Of a stretch of DNA of 64,000 nt, positions 44,201-52,189 are shown piece by piece. Position numbers and translations under genes: made by a program. The DNA lies in contig JAJCJC010000002.1 in NCBI GenBank assembly GCA_020555605.1, positions 184,627-248,626 on the forward strand, written 5' to 3'. Position 1 is the stretch's first letter. Every line of letters starts with the position of its first letter. This stretch comes from a bacterium 210917-SL.2.15 (lineage in GTDB: Bacteria; Bacillota; Clostridia; Oscillospirales; Oscillospiraceae). Under the pieces are notes generated by a model. The model was not told the origin of the DNA. It worked only from the letters and a program-made list of their open reading frames with translations, and searched no databases.

Positions 44201-46548
44201 GTACGGAAGAGGAAACGCCGGACGCGCCGGTGGTCGAAGGGTTTAAGAACGGCGCATCTAGCCTGGATCTGACAGAAATCGGACGTTATGACTCCAACAT
44301 GACCAACGCTGACGGCGGCGTGATGGAGATCGTGGACTACAACGAAACCACCGGATATGCCTACGCCATCAACGGCCAGACCGGACGCCTGTCTGTAATC
44401 TCTCTGCAAGATCTGCAGGCCCGTGAAACCATCGAAATGCTGGAAGGTACCGCCATCGATATCAAATCCCTGGTTGAAGCAAACGGCTTTGTCTACGGTG
44501 ACATGACTTCCGTAGCCGTGTCTCCCGACGGCAAGACCCTTGCCGCCGCTCTCCAGGCCAAGGGATATGCCGATGCAGGCCGTGTGGCACTATTCACCTG
44601 CAATTCAGATGGCACTCTGACATTTGTGCGGGCTATTGAGGTTGGCGTGCAGCCGGATATGCTTACCTTTACCCCCGACGGCAGCAAAATTCTGACCGCC
44701 AATGAGGGTGAACCCCGCATGGGTTATGCCAGTGGAGTCTCCGATCCCGCCGGCTCTGTGACCATTATCGATACTGCTACCGGAAGCGCCAATACAGTAG
44801 GATTTGATGCCTTCGATGGCGAGAAGCGTCAGGAGCTTGTGAAGGCAGGCGTTGTGCTCATGAAAAATACCCAGCCTTCTGTGGATCTGGAGCCGGAGTA
44901 CATTGCATGCACCAATGGAATGGCCTATGTGACACTACAGGAAGCTAACGCCATCGCGGTGCTGGATCTGGCTCAAGGCACTTTTACTGGTATTTACTCC
45001 GCCGGCTTTGAGGACTACAGCAAGGCGCCAGTGGACATTGACAAGGGAGACAAAGCATACGCGCCTAACACCTATGCAGGACTCAAAGGCATCCGGATGC
45101 CCGACGGCATTGCGCTGTATACGGTGGGCGATACCAATTACCTGCTGACCGCCAACGAAGGCGACGCCCGCGAATGGGCTAAATACTCCAATGAAAATGA
45201 GGTCGGCAAGGGCCATGCATCTCCCGCCGGTAACATCACCGGAGGCATGGTGAACGGTAAGGTAGTCTACTTCAAGAGCAGCGACTTTGACGGCCTGGAT
45301 CCCCAGACGGATTATCTGTTCGGCGGCCGCTCCTTCACCCTTTATCGAGTGGATGGCAGCGCACTGACCGAGGTCTTTACCAGCGGCAGTGACTTCGAAG
45401 CCAAAACTGCCTCCTATCTTTCGGATTACTTTAACTGTTCCAACGATGACCGCTCCATTGACGACCGTTCCGGCAAAAAGGGTCCTGAACCGGAAACCGT
45501 CACGGTGGGCAAAGTGGACGGCAGAAGTTATGCTTTTGTGACGCTGGAGCGTATCGGCGGCGTCATGGTCTACGACATTACCGATCCAGCCAATGTGGCA
45601 TATGTTAACTATATAAACAGCCGTGACTTCTCTGAGGATGTGGCGGCAGACGATTCGCCCGAAGGATTGAAGTTTATTGATGCCAAGAGCAGTCCCACAG
45701 GAAACGCACTGCTGCTGGCGGCCTGTGAGGTGGGCGGCACCGTAGCCGTCTACGAACTGGAAGGGCGCAATACATCCACCGGCGGTTCCGGCAGTACTAC
45801 CACTTATTATACCATTACCGTGACCCAGCGTGAAGGCGGCAGAATCAATCCGGGTTCTATCCGTGTTGCCCGCCGCGGCGACAAAACCTTTACCATCACT
45901 CCTGACGAGGGCTATGAAATTGCCGACGTACTGGTGGACGGCAAGAGCGTTGGCTCGGTTCGTTCTTACACATTCGAGAACGTGATGACGCAGCACACAA
46001 TCACCGCCGGGTTTGTAAAGACTGACGAGTCCAGCCCCGTGAGCAGCTTTACCGATGTTAAGGTCACTGATTGGTTTGCTGACGCTGTTCAATATGTGGT
46101 GGACAACCATTTCATGAACGGTACTTCCGGGACTTCTTTCTCCCCCGGCGGCAATATGACTCGTGCCATGGTCATGACAGTTTTGGCACGGATGGCCGGC
46201 GTTGATACCACCACCAGTTCTGTTTGGTACGAAGTGGGCCGCGCTTGGGCCATGGAAAACGGTATCTCTGATGGAACCAACATGGATGGGAAAATTACCC
46301 GGGAACAGCTGGCCACCATGCTGTATCGATATGCAAAGCTGACCGGAGCCGATGTCTCCATAACTGCTTCTCTGGATCGCTTCCAAGATGCCGATTGCGT
46401 TTCCAGCTACGCAACGGACGCTTTGCAGTGGGCTGCTGCCGTGGGAATTATCACCGGTAGGCCCGACGGTACGATCGCCCCCCAGGCCGGAGCCACCCGC
46501 GCCGAGGCCGCCGCTATGCTGATGCGGTTTTCCAAGTTGAATAAATAA
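38209..46548 (+). CDS. Giant SLH-anchored surface protein with GH97, metallophosphoesterase and choice-of-anchor I domains
   Basis: Protein of 2,779 residues, exported and cell-wall bound. Order: signal peptide 1-29 (cut after ASA); two GLUG-like repeat domains at about 65-374 and 379-680; a GH97 glycosidase at about 693-1293 (candidate nucleophile Asp1067 in GVKIDHIHS, candidate Glu1112 in YPNEMTREAIRG); a third GLUG-like domain 1304-1594; an FnIII/purple-phosphatase N-domain-like stretch 1598-1697; a calcineurin-type phosphoesterase 1701-2001 (GDPQLG, GDQV, GNHD, MHH, GHDH); a choice-of-anchor I beta-propeller 2004-2521; an InlB-type repeat 2533-2604; three SLH domains 2610-2779. GH97 is best known from Bacteroidetes. 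The substrate is probably an alpha-linked glycan carrying phosphate (inference). RBS AAAAAGGAG. Confidence 0.88.
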   Translation: MKRKMKHFVSLFLVLILTLQLFAAVPASAIGTAEEPSDTLEEISVQEEAEEPEAGLGEPQLPKQTTFALNGQGTAEAPYQVTNETDWNTAVAAINSDSATYSKQYYEITADIQFTKAVTPVAVFSGTLDGGGHTMTGLTVDSDTNEAALIATNNGTIRDLGLAQVRLSGPADQSKIKRASFAVYNRGTISDCYATGDLSGGWRTGGIVTENYGKVENCYFVGSVAGRWETGGIAAWCADNKSNAIQNCYARTDAEALVSTVGVVAGYAYAGTTLMGNVALGGDVLSPGSVGRLLGKEKSTPITYQNNLACTNILVNNSAVSSNADNMQGLDKTAEELKQQNTYTAIGWDFSSVWAMDETLGRPVLQGCPEVQDALEREMPDGKGTEESPYLISNAEELTLAIQAINAGGAYAEAYYQLDADIMLKKSIPSILRLGGTLDGGGHTIDGYTLSTKYDCDALILCNEGTVKALGLTNVNVTGPNTPEASRRGGLCYQNRGTIEQCYVKGSVSGGHRSGGITAENYATISNCYFMGSVTGHCETGGIAAWNQATGVVENCYVSGSFTTETNNSGCIGGYGYTNTRYEGNVVLSGSTLSTANDRNHARICGRNNGNPTFSNNLSCTDVTINGKTVTGGAANNMQGLDKTAEELKQQNTYTAIGWDFSSVWAMDETLNRPVLLECREAPEAPDLDDPAHDKQHYTVASPDGSVEAYVYVNAYGELGYSVTLSGTPVLLRSSLGLTMDSVEMGKNATLGEPKTTTVQESYETRGMHTQAENHYNQSAFPVTSGEKTITLNVRAYNDGIAIQYDLPEGAHTISGDNTRFTIPTDAKAFYQYGDGSNYEGIKNMQVPTETSLVSAIGEERLLCTLPTFELKEKAAYVCITEANLYDWSGMGLRSEGEGVLKAEYWDTNGTTFTTEEDSPWRVAIIADNLNDFVNSDMVTNVSDPMEGALFADDTSWIQPGRSVWTTQGGGASTVEGYKEYSDHASQLGIEFNLIEARNGFGDTLDEQFAAIKEIVDYSAGLENPVKIWLWEDAPTSRYTGGLYTEENARDFLSRCQKAGVVGVKIDHIHSESPDKVSFYEDFTRLAAEYHIMVSYHNPMKPTGLSRTYPNEMTREAIRGMQYQCNPNENAILPFTRLLAGGADYTPMNFSNSGKLGRASWVHMLANTVIMTSSYLQLSENPKNMVNQVYTDFIKNLPTVWDETIVLEQSEIGEAAAFLRRSGEDWYLAVQNSAHSEQAMTFDLDFLGEGQWYADIYYDNMNSAAQIQRRVEQVTKDSQLEAQIRSGGGYVVRLTQDEVIYDSDKDKVFEINTAEDLGLIREHPDATFNLNADLTLSGEFTPIPMLNGTLNGNGHTISGLQFTGMDASAALILQNNGTIRQLGLTNVYMEGPYTADNSWRASLCVKNYGTIEECYALGTVTGGHRTGGLVSENHNVIRNCYFIGTLESNFETGGITSWNREGSATVEYCYASGDFTSAGNNMGFISGYAYGSTRMTGNVALSGTLTGTKNLARICGRNNGVDENTVYHNNLACRDITINGKPVTGGAANNRDGADKTTEELKQQKNYAAIGWDFSSVWAMDTTLGRPVLKQVKEIACEQPVLQNSVSLAPGSDETSRNLTWYANDEADGIVYWAKESDLVNGAMPEGAKHVQASVTEANKSGYYSNQATMSQLEQGTTYAYQLVNGAKQSPVYTFTTEDASNGFTFLFMGDPQLGASGNLISDNSGWNTTLRAAAAKVPDAAFLLSAGDQVNTANNEGQYTAYLDQQVLYSLPVATVIGNHDNSSNAYGQHFNVPNESGEYGTTDAGSDYWFRYGNVLFLVLNVNNMSDAEHRMFMEKAMAQNQDAEWNIVTMHHSVYSVANHALDDDIIQRRNTLVPIFEELGIDVVLQGHDHVYVRTYMMDDFNAVTESEKYTDQNGDGVPDAVTDPDGILYVTANSASGSKYYNIKTEEQFPYAAVKSQEHVPTYSEVTITDTEFSIVTYRVSNGSVVDAFTIHRTEEETPDAPVVEGFKNGASSLDLTEIGRYDSNMTNADGGVMEIVDYNETTGYAYAINGQTGRLSVISLQDLQARETIEMLEGTAIDIKSLVEANGFVYGDMTSVAVSPDGKTLAAALQAKGYADAGRVALFTCNSDGTLTFVRAIEVGVQPDMLTFTPDGSKILTANEGEPRMGYASGVSDPAGSVTIIDTATGSANTVGFDAFDGEKRQELVKAGVVLMKNTQPSVDLEPEYIACTNGMAYVTLQEANAIAVLDLAQGTFTGIYSAGFEDYSKAPVDIDKGDKAYAPNTYAGLKGIRMPDGIALYTVGDTNYLLTANEGDAREWAKYSNENEVGKGHASPAGNITGGMVNGKVVYFKSSDFDGLDPQTDYLFGGRSFTLYRVDGSALTEVFTSGSDFEAKTASYLSDYFNCSNDDRSIDDRSGKKGPEPETVTVGKVDGRSYAFVTLERIGGVMVYDITDPANVAYVNYINSRDFSEDVAADDSPEGLKFIDAKSSPTGNALLLAACEVGGTVAVYELEGRNTSTGGSGSTTTYYTITVTQREGGRINPGSIRVARRGDKTFTITPDEGYEIADVLVDGKSVGSVRSYTFENVMTQHTITAGFVKTDESSPVSSFTDVKVTDWFADAVQYVVDNHFMNGTSGTSFSPGGNMTRAMVMTVLARMAGVDTTTSSVWYEVGRAWAMENGISDGTNMDGKITREQLATMLYRYAKLTGADVSITASLDRFQDADCVSSYATDALQWAAAVGIITGRPDGTIAPQAGATRAEAAAMLMRFSKLNK
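39184..39304 (+). repeat. Direct repeat inside the giant gene, copy 1
   Basis: About 120 bases nearly identical to 40119-40239, encoding the end of each GLUG-like domain (KTAEELKQQNTYTAIGWDFS and SVWAMDETL). A diverged third version ends near 42970. Confidence 0.85.
40119..40239 (+). repeat. Direct repeat inside the giant gene, copy 2
   Basis: Partner of 39184-39304, 935 bases apart, differing at only a few positions. Recent duplication or gene conversion; recombination would delete one domain in frame (935 is not a multiple of three, but the two copies lie in the same frame only if the distance is; see finding). Confidence 0.6.
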
Positions 46549-46565
46549 CTTTCTATCCTGCGTCA

Positions 46566-46595
46566 AAGCCCGGCGGATTATCCGCCGGGCTTTGT
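46566..46595 (+). terminator. Terminator hairpin after the giant gene
   Basis: AAGCCCGGCGGA (46566-46577) pairs perfectly with its complement (46581-46592); a short T-containing tail follows. Confidence 0.75.
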
Positions 46596-46957
46596 ATAAT
46601 ACTGCGTGAACAAAACTTCTGAACGAAGCTTCTGTTCTATCGACACGGGAACTTTGCTCACCGTCACGCGGCTCTTTTGCCGGACGATATAACACCTCGC
46701 AACGGCTGGCGAATTCAATGAGAAAGATGGATGGATGGATGGATCAATCGATCTACCTCGTGCTTGATCATTGGCCTTACCGGCGGAAGAGACCAAATCA
46801 ATTTGAGAACAGTTCAAATCAGTACTGTATTGCGTTATATTCCGTTTGGAATACGGTACTTTTCTTTTTTGCCGGACTGTGATATACTAATCGTAAAATC
46901 TGCCGAAAGGGAATCATTTCCTTTGGCGGACACTGACCCATAAGGAAGGATCGATCC
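46596..46957. other. Intergenic region with short tandem repeat
   Basis: No gene seen. Contains four consecutive GATG units (about 46727-46743), a small dyad ATTCCGTTTGGAAT (46839-46852), and a likely -10 box TATACT near 46883-46888 preceded by T-rich sequence serving the zinc-ribbon gene. Confidence 0.5.
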
Positions 46958-48100
46958 ATGGCATATTGTCGTTTTTGCGGCGCGCTTTTGGCCGAGGGGG
47001 CGCGCTTTTGTCATCTCTGTGGAAAGGAAGTAACCGCTGCGCCCCGCTGCCCGCAATGCGGCGCGCTCCTGCCCGAAGGGAGCCGCTTTTGCAGCGCCTG
47101 CGGCGCAGCCGTCGCCAGCGCATCTTCGGCGGTAGCAGGCGCTGTGCCGCACCATCAGGGCCGCCCGCCCGAAATTCCTCTGGGCCGGGGCCGCACCATC
47201 GCCATCCCGGCGCCTCAGGTATCCCCTGCGCCTCCGCCCCAGCCCGTGCCGCCGCCGGACAGTGCGCCCCTCGCCGGGGTATACGTTCCTGCTGTGCAAA
47301 ATACGGGCGATTTCACCGGCTCCGTGCAGCGCTTTTTCGGCGCAGACGGCAGCCGCTACACATTCCAGGGTGCCGGAATGTACGGCTTTTTGGAGCCGTT
47401 TTCCATGAACTATACCGACGGGCAAGGACCTATTGCTAAGGGCGGTGGGACGTGGTTTTATCGGTCCGGCGGGCAAAGCATGGAGGTACCGGCCCTGCAG
47501 GGAGCACAGATTCTCTCCTCCGCTCCTGAAGGGATGTACGTCTACATGGCCCCGACCATCTACTTCATCTCCCCCGACGGCGCCATGCGCCCCTTTATGG
47601 ACGCCGCCGAAACGCTGACTGACATGGTGTGCTATCAAAACTGGCTGTTTGTCACCTATCTGGGACCTTTTGAGGAAAACCCACAGGAAAACGGCGGCAC
47701 ACTGTGCTGCGACCGCTCCTATGTGATCGTGTATGACCGCGCCAGCGGCGATGTGGCCGCTCTGCTGGAGCGCTGTGCCGGCGTATATTACATCGACCGG
47801 CACGTCATCCTCCTGTGCGACCTGCTGGACAGTGGCGAGATCTGCCGGAATGTCTATAAAGTCCCCATCCATGGCTGGACCGAAAACGGTTTCAAAACAC
47901 TCTCCAACTATGTGGGCCGCATTCGGGGAAGCCTGCCCTTCTCCCGCCTGCTCCTGGACAGCTGCGGCAGTCGGAGCAATTGGAAAAATCCCTCGGAGTG
48001 CACTGCCAATCTGCGCCAGTGCGACTGGGCCAACAAGCGCCTGGCCTATCAGCACAAGGATGCGCTGCTCTGGCGCGACTTTGCGGGGAATCCAATTTAA
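46958..48100 (+). CDS. Double zinc-ribbon protein with unknown C-terminal domain
   Basis: Protein of 380 residues. Two tandem zinc ribbons: CRFCGALLAEGARFCHLCG (4-22) and CPQCGALLPEGSRFCSACG (31-49), then a Pro/Ala-rich linker to about 105 and a globular beta-rich domain (KGGGTWFYRSGG, MYVYMAPTIYFISPDG, LCCDRSYVIVYDRASGD) of about 270 residues that resembles propeller-like DUF5050-type modules. No signal peptide or membrane segment. Likely cytoplasmic; no function assigned. RBS AGGAAGGA. Confidence 0.75.
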   Translation: MAYCRFCGALLAEGARFCHLCGKEVTAAPRCPQCGALLPEGSRFCSACGAAVASASSAVAGAVPHHQGRPPEIPLGRGRTIAIPAPQVSPAPPPQPVPPPDSAPLAGVYVPAVQNTGDFTGSVQRFFGADGSRYTFQGAGMYGFLEPFSMNYTDGQGPIAKGGGTWFYRSGGQSMEVPALQGAQILSSAPEGMYVYMAPTIYFISPDGAMRPFMDAAETLTDMVCYQNWLFVTYLGPFEENPQENGGTLCCDRSYVIVYDRASGDVAALLERCAGVYYIDRHVILLCDLLDSGEICRNVYKVPIHGWTENGFKTLSNYVGRIRGSLPFSRLLLDSCGSRSNWKNPSECTANLRQCDWANKRLAYQHKDALLWRDFAGNPI

Positions 48101-48114
48101 AAACAGCAGGAAAA

Positions 48115-48155
48115 CGCCTCGCGGCTTCGATTGGGCCGCGAGGCATTTTATTTTT
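48115..48155. terminator. Bidirectional terminator
   Basis: GCCTCGCGGC (48116-48125) pairs with GCCGCGAGGC (48135-48144), T-run on the plus strand and GTTTTCC on the minus strand; separates the zinc-ribbon gene and sbcC. Confidence 0.85.
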
Positions 48156-50911
48156 CATATAACGATTTCCACCCGGCTTCCGCCGGAGCGGTCTTTTTTC
48201 ACGATGATCTGCCGTTCAATGCATTCTTTCAGTTCCGCCACATGGGAGATCACCCCTACCAGACGGTTTCCCGCAGAAAGATCCCCCAACGCCCTGAGCG
48301 CCTGCTGAAGGGATTCCTCGTCCAGCGATCCGAAGCCCTCGTCCACAAACATGGTGTCCAGCTGTACGCCGCCGGCGCTGGACTGGATCTCATCGGACAA
48401 TCCCAGCGCCAGAGCCAGCGCCGCCTTAAAGGATTCTCCACCCGAGAGGGTTTTCACACTGCGTTCCGAGCCGTTGTAATGATCGATCACATCCAGTTCC
48501 AGGCCGCTCTGGCTGCGCTGATTGTCCGCATTGCGGCGGCGTTTGAGTTCATACTGCCCGCCGCTCATTACCATCAGGCGCAGATTGCTGCGCCGCAGCA
48601 CCCGATCAAAGCAGGCCGACTGCACGTAGGTTTCCAGCATGATCTTTTCCTTTCCGGAAAGTGTGCCGTTCGCGGTGTCCGACAAGGCCTTCACCCAGCT
48701 CCACTCCCGCTCCGCTTCTGTCAGCGCGCCAGTCTGGCTGGCCAGCGCATCCCGTACGGAGCGATCAGCCAGAAGGCAGGCCGCTGTATGCTCTCGTTCC
48801 CCCCGCAGTTCCCTTTGCCGCGCCTGCAGAGCAGCCTGCTCCGCCTCCAGCGCTTTTCGTTCCGGCGCCGGAGCTTCCCGCAGCTGTGTTTCCAGTGTAC
48901 GCGCACGAGTTTCGTGTTCCTCTAATTCCCGGCGGCAGGATTCCCAAGCCTGCCTCGTCTCTTCTTCCCGGCGGGCAAGCCGCTCCTTTTTGTGCCGAAG
49001 CCCCTCTACATACTGTTGGGCCTCCGCCTGACTGCCAAATTCCAGCGTTTGTACCAGGGCCGAGCGATCCCTTTCCAACTGCTGCGCCGCCAGACGCAGG
49101 CGCAAAACCTCCTGCTCCAGCGCCTGCTGTGCGCTGCGGCGCTGCTCCAACATCTTCTCCTGTTGAGGCAACGTTTCTTCCAGCTGCTTGTACTCCGAAG
49201 CCTGCGCTTCCAACTCCGTCCGGCGGCGCTCCCGTTCTTCCCATTGCGCCCGGGTCTGCGCCAAAACGCGCTCCAGCGTCTCCCCCGCTTGCAGCAATGC
49301 CCCGGCGCGCCGCATGTACTGGGCCTGCAGCTGTTCCAGACGTTCCGCCGCCCGCCCGGCAGCCAGGCTGGCTTCTCCGGCGAGGCGCTCCGCAGCAGAG
49401 GCCTCCTTCTGAAGTGCTTGCAGCGCAGCCTGCGTGGGCGCCGCCTCCGGCAAAGGCGCCGGAACGGGGTGGTGTGGTGCGCCGCAGACCGGACACGGCA
49501 CTCCCTCCTGCAGAGACTGTGCCAAAAGGCCCGCCTGAGCGTCCAAAAACAGCCGCTCCTGCCGCTGCGCCCTACTGCGCGCCGCTTCAGCAGAAGACCG
49601 CTCATGCACATACGTCTCCTGCGCCGCAGCACACTGTTCATGCGCGCTGCGACAATCATGCTCCAGCCCCGACAGCTCCTGCAGCTCCTGCAGGCGTCTG
49701 TGCAGCGTTTCCTGCGCCGCTGTTTCCCGCGCCAATTCCACTGCAGCAGCGCGCAGTTCCTGACACCGTGCGGTCAGCGCCGCGAGATTCGCCGCTTCGT
49801 TTTCCTGTACTCGACGGCCGGCAGCGCTTTGTTCCTCCTGTTCGGCCAGGATTCGGCGCGTTTGCTCTCTTTCTGCATCCAAGGCAGCCAAACGCGCATA
49901 CTCTTCCAAACGCCCTTCCGCCGCAGCGATCTGCACTGCCAGAGCCTCGCTACCTTCATTTTCCCGCCGGGCCTGTTCATAGTCCTCCCGGCAACGGATC
50001 TGCACCGGTTCCAGCCGTGCAATTTCCAGCTTTGCTTTGTTTAAGGCCCGGACTGCCTCCTCCCGGGCCGCAGCCCGTCCCAGCGTCTGATGCACAGCGG
50101 CCAACTGCTCTTCCACCGCTTCGGCAGCCGTTTCTTCCGCTGAGGCACGCGTCTCCAATTCTTCCACCAAATGCTCCGCCAATGCCAGCGCCGCGGACGG
50201 ATCGGCATGTTCTCCCTGCGCGCACAGCGTGCTCCATTCTTCTTCCACCGGAGTGCCCGGCGCACCGCGCAGCGCTGCAATCCCCCGGGCCATCGCGCTA
50301 TGCAGCGCTGCACAGTTCTCTGCGCGCCGCCTTGTTTCGGCCCGTAGCTGTTCCTGCAGGGTCTGATAGCGGCCGGTGCCGAACAGATCGCGGAAAATCT
50401 TGCTCCGCTCCTCCGTTTTTGCATGCAGCAATTTTAAAAAGGCGCCCTGGGCGATCATAGCCACCTGGGAAAACTGGCTGCGGTCTAGCCCCGTCAGAGC
50501 CACGATGGCCCGCGTCACCTCCCGGGCCTTGGTCACAGGCGCCCGGCCGTCGGAAAAGGTAAGCGTGGCGTCGGCGCGCTCGAGCACCATACCCTCGCCC
50601 CGCACCTTGGGCCGTTCATATTCCGGGTTGCGGCGGACGGTATACTGCTTTCCGCGGTATAGAAATTCCAATTCCACAAAAGTGGGGGTGCTGGGGGCGG
50701 CGTATTTGCTGCGCAGCATATCCGCTTCCCGCGCCGCGCCGCTGGCCTCGCCATAAAGCGCGAAGGTAATGGCGTCAAACAGGGTCGTCTTGCCCGCACC
50801 GGTGTCACCGGTGATGAGATATAACCCGCTGCTGCCCAGACGGGACAGATCGACCACCGTCTCTCCCGCGTAGGGTCCGAAGGCAGACAGGGTTAATTTC
50901 GTCGGTCTCAT
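48155..50911 (-). CDS. sbcC: Exonuclease subunit SbcC (Rad50-like ATPase)
   Basis: ATPase partner of SbcD in the nuclease that opens hairpins and processes DNA breaks. Protein of 918 residues: N-terminal ATPase half with Walker A GDTGAGKTTLFDAI, long coiled coils rich in Arg/Glu/Ala/Gln, zinc-hook CPVCGAPHH near residue 470, second coil, and the C-terminal half with signature LSGGESFKAALALALG and Walker B DTMFVDEGFGSLDEESL. ATG 50911 overlaps the sbcD stop by four bases and has AGGAGG upstream. Many alternative-frame open stretches here are artefacts of codon bias. Confidence 0.95.
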   Translation of the reverse strand: MRPTKLTLSAFGPYAGETVVDLSRLGSSGLYLITGDTGAGKTTLFDAITFALYGEASGAAREADMLRSKYAAPSTPTFVELEFLYRGKQYTVRRNPEYERPKVRGEGMVLERADATLTFSDGRAPVTKAREVTRAIVALTGLDRSQFSQVAMIAQGAFLKLLHAKTEERSKIFRDLFGTGRYQTLQEQLRAETRRRAENCAALHSAMARGIAALRGAPGTPVEEEWSTLCAQGEHADPSAALALAEHLVEELETRASAEETAAEAVEEQLAAVHQTLGRAAAREEAVRALNKAKLEIARLEPVQIRCREDYEQARRENEGSEALAVQIAAAEGRLEEYARLAALDAEREQTRRILAEQEEQSAAGRRVQENEAANLAALTARCQELRAAAVELARETAAQETLHRRLQELQELSGLEHDCRSAHEQCAAAQETYVHERSSAEAARSRAQRQERLFLDAQAGLLAQSLQEGVPCPVCGAPHHPVPAPLPEAAPTQAALQALQKEASAAERLAGEASLAAGRAAERLEQLQAQYMRRAGALLQAGETLERVLAQTRAQWEERERRRTELEAQASEYKQLEETLPQQEKMLEQRRSAQQALEQEVLRLRLAAQQLERDRSALVQTLEFGSQAEAQQYVEGLRHKKERLARREEETRQAWESCRRELEEHETRARTLETQLREAPAPERKALEAEQAALQARQRELRGEREHTAACLLADRSVRDALASQTGALTEAEREWSWVKALSDTANGTLSGKEKIMLETYVQSACFDRVLRRSNLRLMVMSGGQYELKRRRNADNQRSQSGLELDVIDHYNGSERSVKTLSGGESFKAALALALGLSDEIQSSAGGVQLDTMFVDEGFGSLDEESLQQALRALGDLSAGNRLVGVISHVAELKECIERQIIVKKDRSGGSRVEIVI

Positions 50912-52041
50912 GCTTCCTCCTCCCACACGCGCGCCATCAGCTCCTGTAAAAAGGCGCTCTGCTCATCGCTCAGCGGCGCATTGTTCTGCTGCTCGTACAA
51001 GGCTCCGAACAACTCCAGCGGCGAACGCGAACGTTCCTCCTCTCCCAGCTCAACCGTCTGACACTCCCGGGTACGGCGGTTGTCATAGCGCAGCCGCAGG
51101 AGATTGGAATAAATCGTGCGCAGTTTCGCCATGGCGTCGGGCACGTCTTCCTCATCCGTCAGCGTCGCCAGAAGATAATCCTCCACTGCAGTACCTTCAT
51201 AGGTTTCCCGGCGGGCCAGATCCAGATAACTTCCCCGCACTTCCCGCAGGCCATGCAGCGGCGCCAGTGGAATGGCGGTCCGCTCCACGCGGCCTTTTTC
51301 TTCCAGCGTCACCATGGTTACCGACTTCTCCTGACCCGCTTCGGAAAAGGAATAACCCAGGGGCGTTCCACAGTAGCGGGCGTTGACGCCCACGTCCTGC
51401 GCGGTGTGGATGTGGCCCAGGGCCACATAGTCAAAAGCCTCGTATACCGCCGCGTCCACGTTGTCCAGGCCGCCCACATTGATCTCTTCAGATTCACAGC
51501 GCACCGCGCCGGTGACAAACTGGTGCGACAAGAGCACGTTGCGCGCAGAGGGGTCCAGCGGGATGTGAGAAAGCGCACACTGCAGGGCATCTGAATAGGT
51601 TTCCACATTCTCCTCCGGCCAGACGTGGCGCACCACAGCGGGCTTCAGAAACGGCAGCAGCCACAGATGCACCGGCCCAAAGCCGTCCTGCAGCGTCACG
51701 CAGCGCACTGCGCCGTCGTACACCGGCGCAAGGTACACGCCTCGGCCGTCCATGAGCTTTGCGCCAAAGGAGAGCCGCTCGGCAGAATCATGGTTGCCGG
51801 CGATAAGACATACGCTGCAGCCCTGTCCGGCCAGCACAGTCAAAAATTGATCCAGCAGCGCCACAGCCTCCGCCGGCGGCACTCCCTTGTCGTACACATC
51901 TCCGGCAATCAGCACGGCGTCCACCGCCTCACGTGCTGCAATGGCAGCAATTTGGTCGAGGATATAGGCCTGATCTTCCAACAGAGAAACGTCACACAGA
52001 CGCTTTCCCAAATGCAGATCGGACAAATGCAGCAGTTTCAT
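50908..52041 (-). CDS. sbcD: Exonuclease subunit SbcD (Mre11-like nuclease)
   Basis: Metallo-phosphoesterase nuclease of 377 residues, the catalytic partner of SbcC. Motifs in order: LHLSDLHLGKR (Asp, His), AGDVYDKGVPP, AGNHDSAERL, LSHQFV, and ALGHIHTAQDVG. The start at ATG 52041 is chosen because GGGAGGAG precedes it; the upstream in-frame ATG adds non-family residues. It is the first gene of the sbcDC operon, divergent from the GreA-like gene. Confidence 0.95.
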   Translation of the reverse strand: MKLLHLSDLHLGKRLCDVSLLEDQAYILDQIAAIAAREAVDAVLIAGDVYDKGVPPAEAVALLDQFLTVLAGQGCSVCLIAGNHDSAERLSFGAKLMDGRGVYLAPVYDGAVRCVTLQDGFGPVHLWLLPFLKPAVVRHVWPEENVETYSDALQCALSHIPLDPSARNVLLSHQFVTGAVRCESEEINVGGLDNVDAAVYEAFDYVALGHIHTAQDVGVNARYCGTPLGYSFSEAGQEKSVTMVTLEEKGRVERTAIPLAPLHGLREVRGSYLDLARRETYEGTAVEDYLLATLTDEEDVPDAMAKLRTIYSNLLRLRYDNRRTRECQTVELGEEERSRSPLELFGALYEQQNNAPLSDEQSAFLQELMARVWEEEA

Positions 52042-52130
52042 TGCCTTCTCCTCCCTTTCGTTTTCATGCACCTCATTATAGCGGATTTTTGGCCGGAAGA
52101 ACAGAAAAAACTTTTCCCACCCCACCGCCC

Positions 52131-52159
52131 TTTACAGGCCAAAGGCCCACTGCTATAAT
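52131..52159 (+). promoter_or_regulatory. Sigma-A promoter of the GreA-like/AAA/TtcA operon
   Basis: TTTACA (52131-52136) and TATAAT (52154-52159), spacer 17. Confidence 0.8.
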
Positions 52160-52189
52160 AGGGAACACATTGGGAAAGAAGGCGTTTGT

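Noticed and set aside
44935..46695. 586-codon minus-strand open frame at the end of the giant gene
   Set aside because: Overlaps the propeller and SLH domains in antisense; no family resemblance.
46727..46743. GATG tandem repeat as a phase-variation tract
   Set aside because: Only four units, outside any gene and not placed between promoter boxes; probably incidental.
48661..50460. 599-codon proline/alanine-rich plus-strand open frame
   Set aside because: Antisense of sbcC; its composition mirrors the coiled coil on the other strand.
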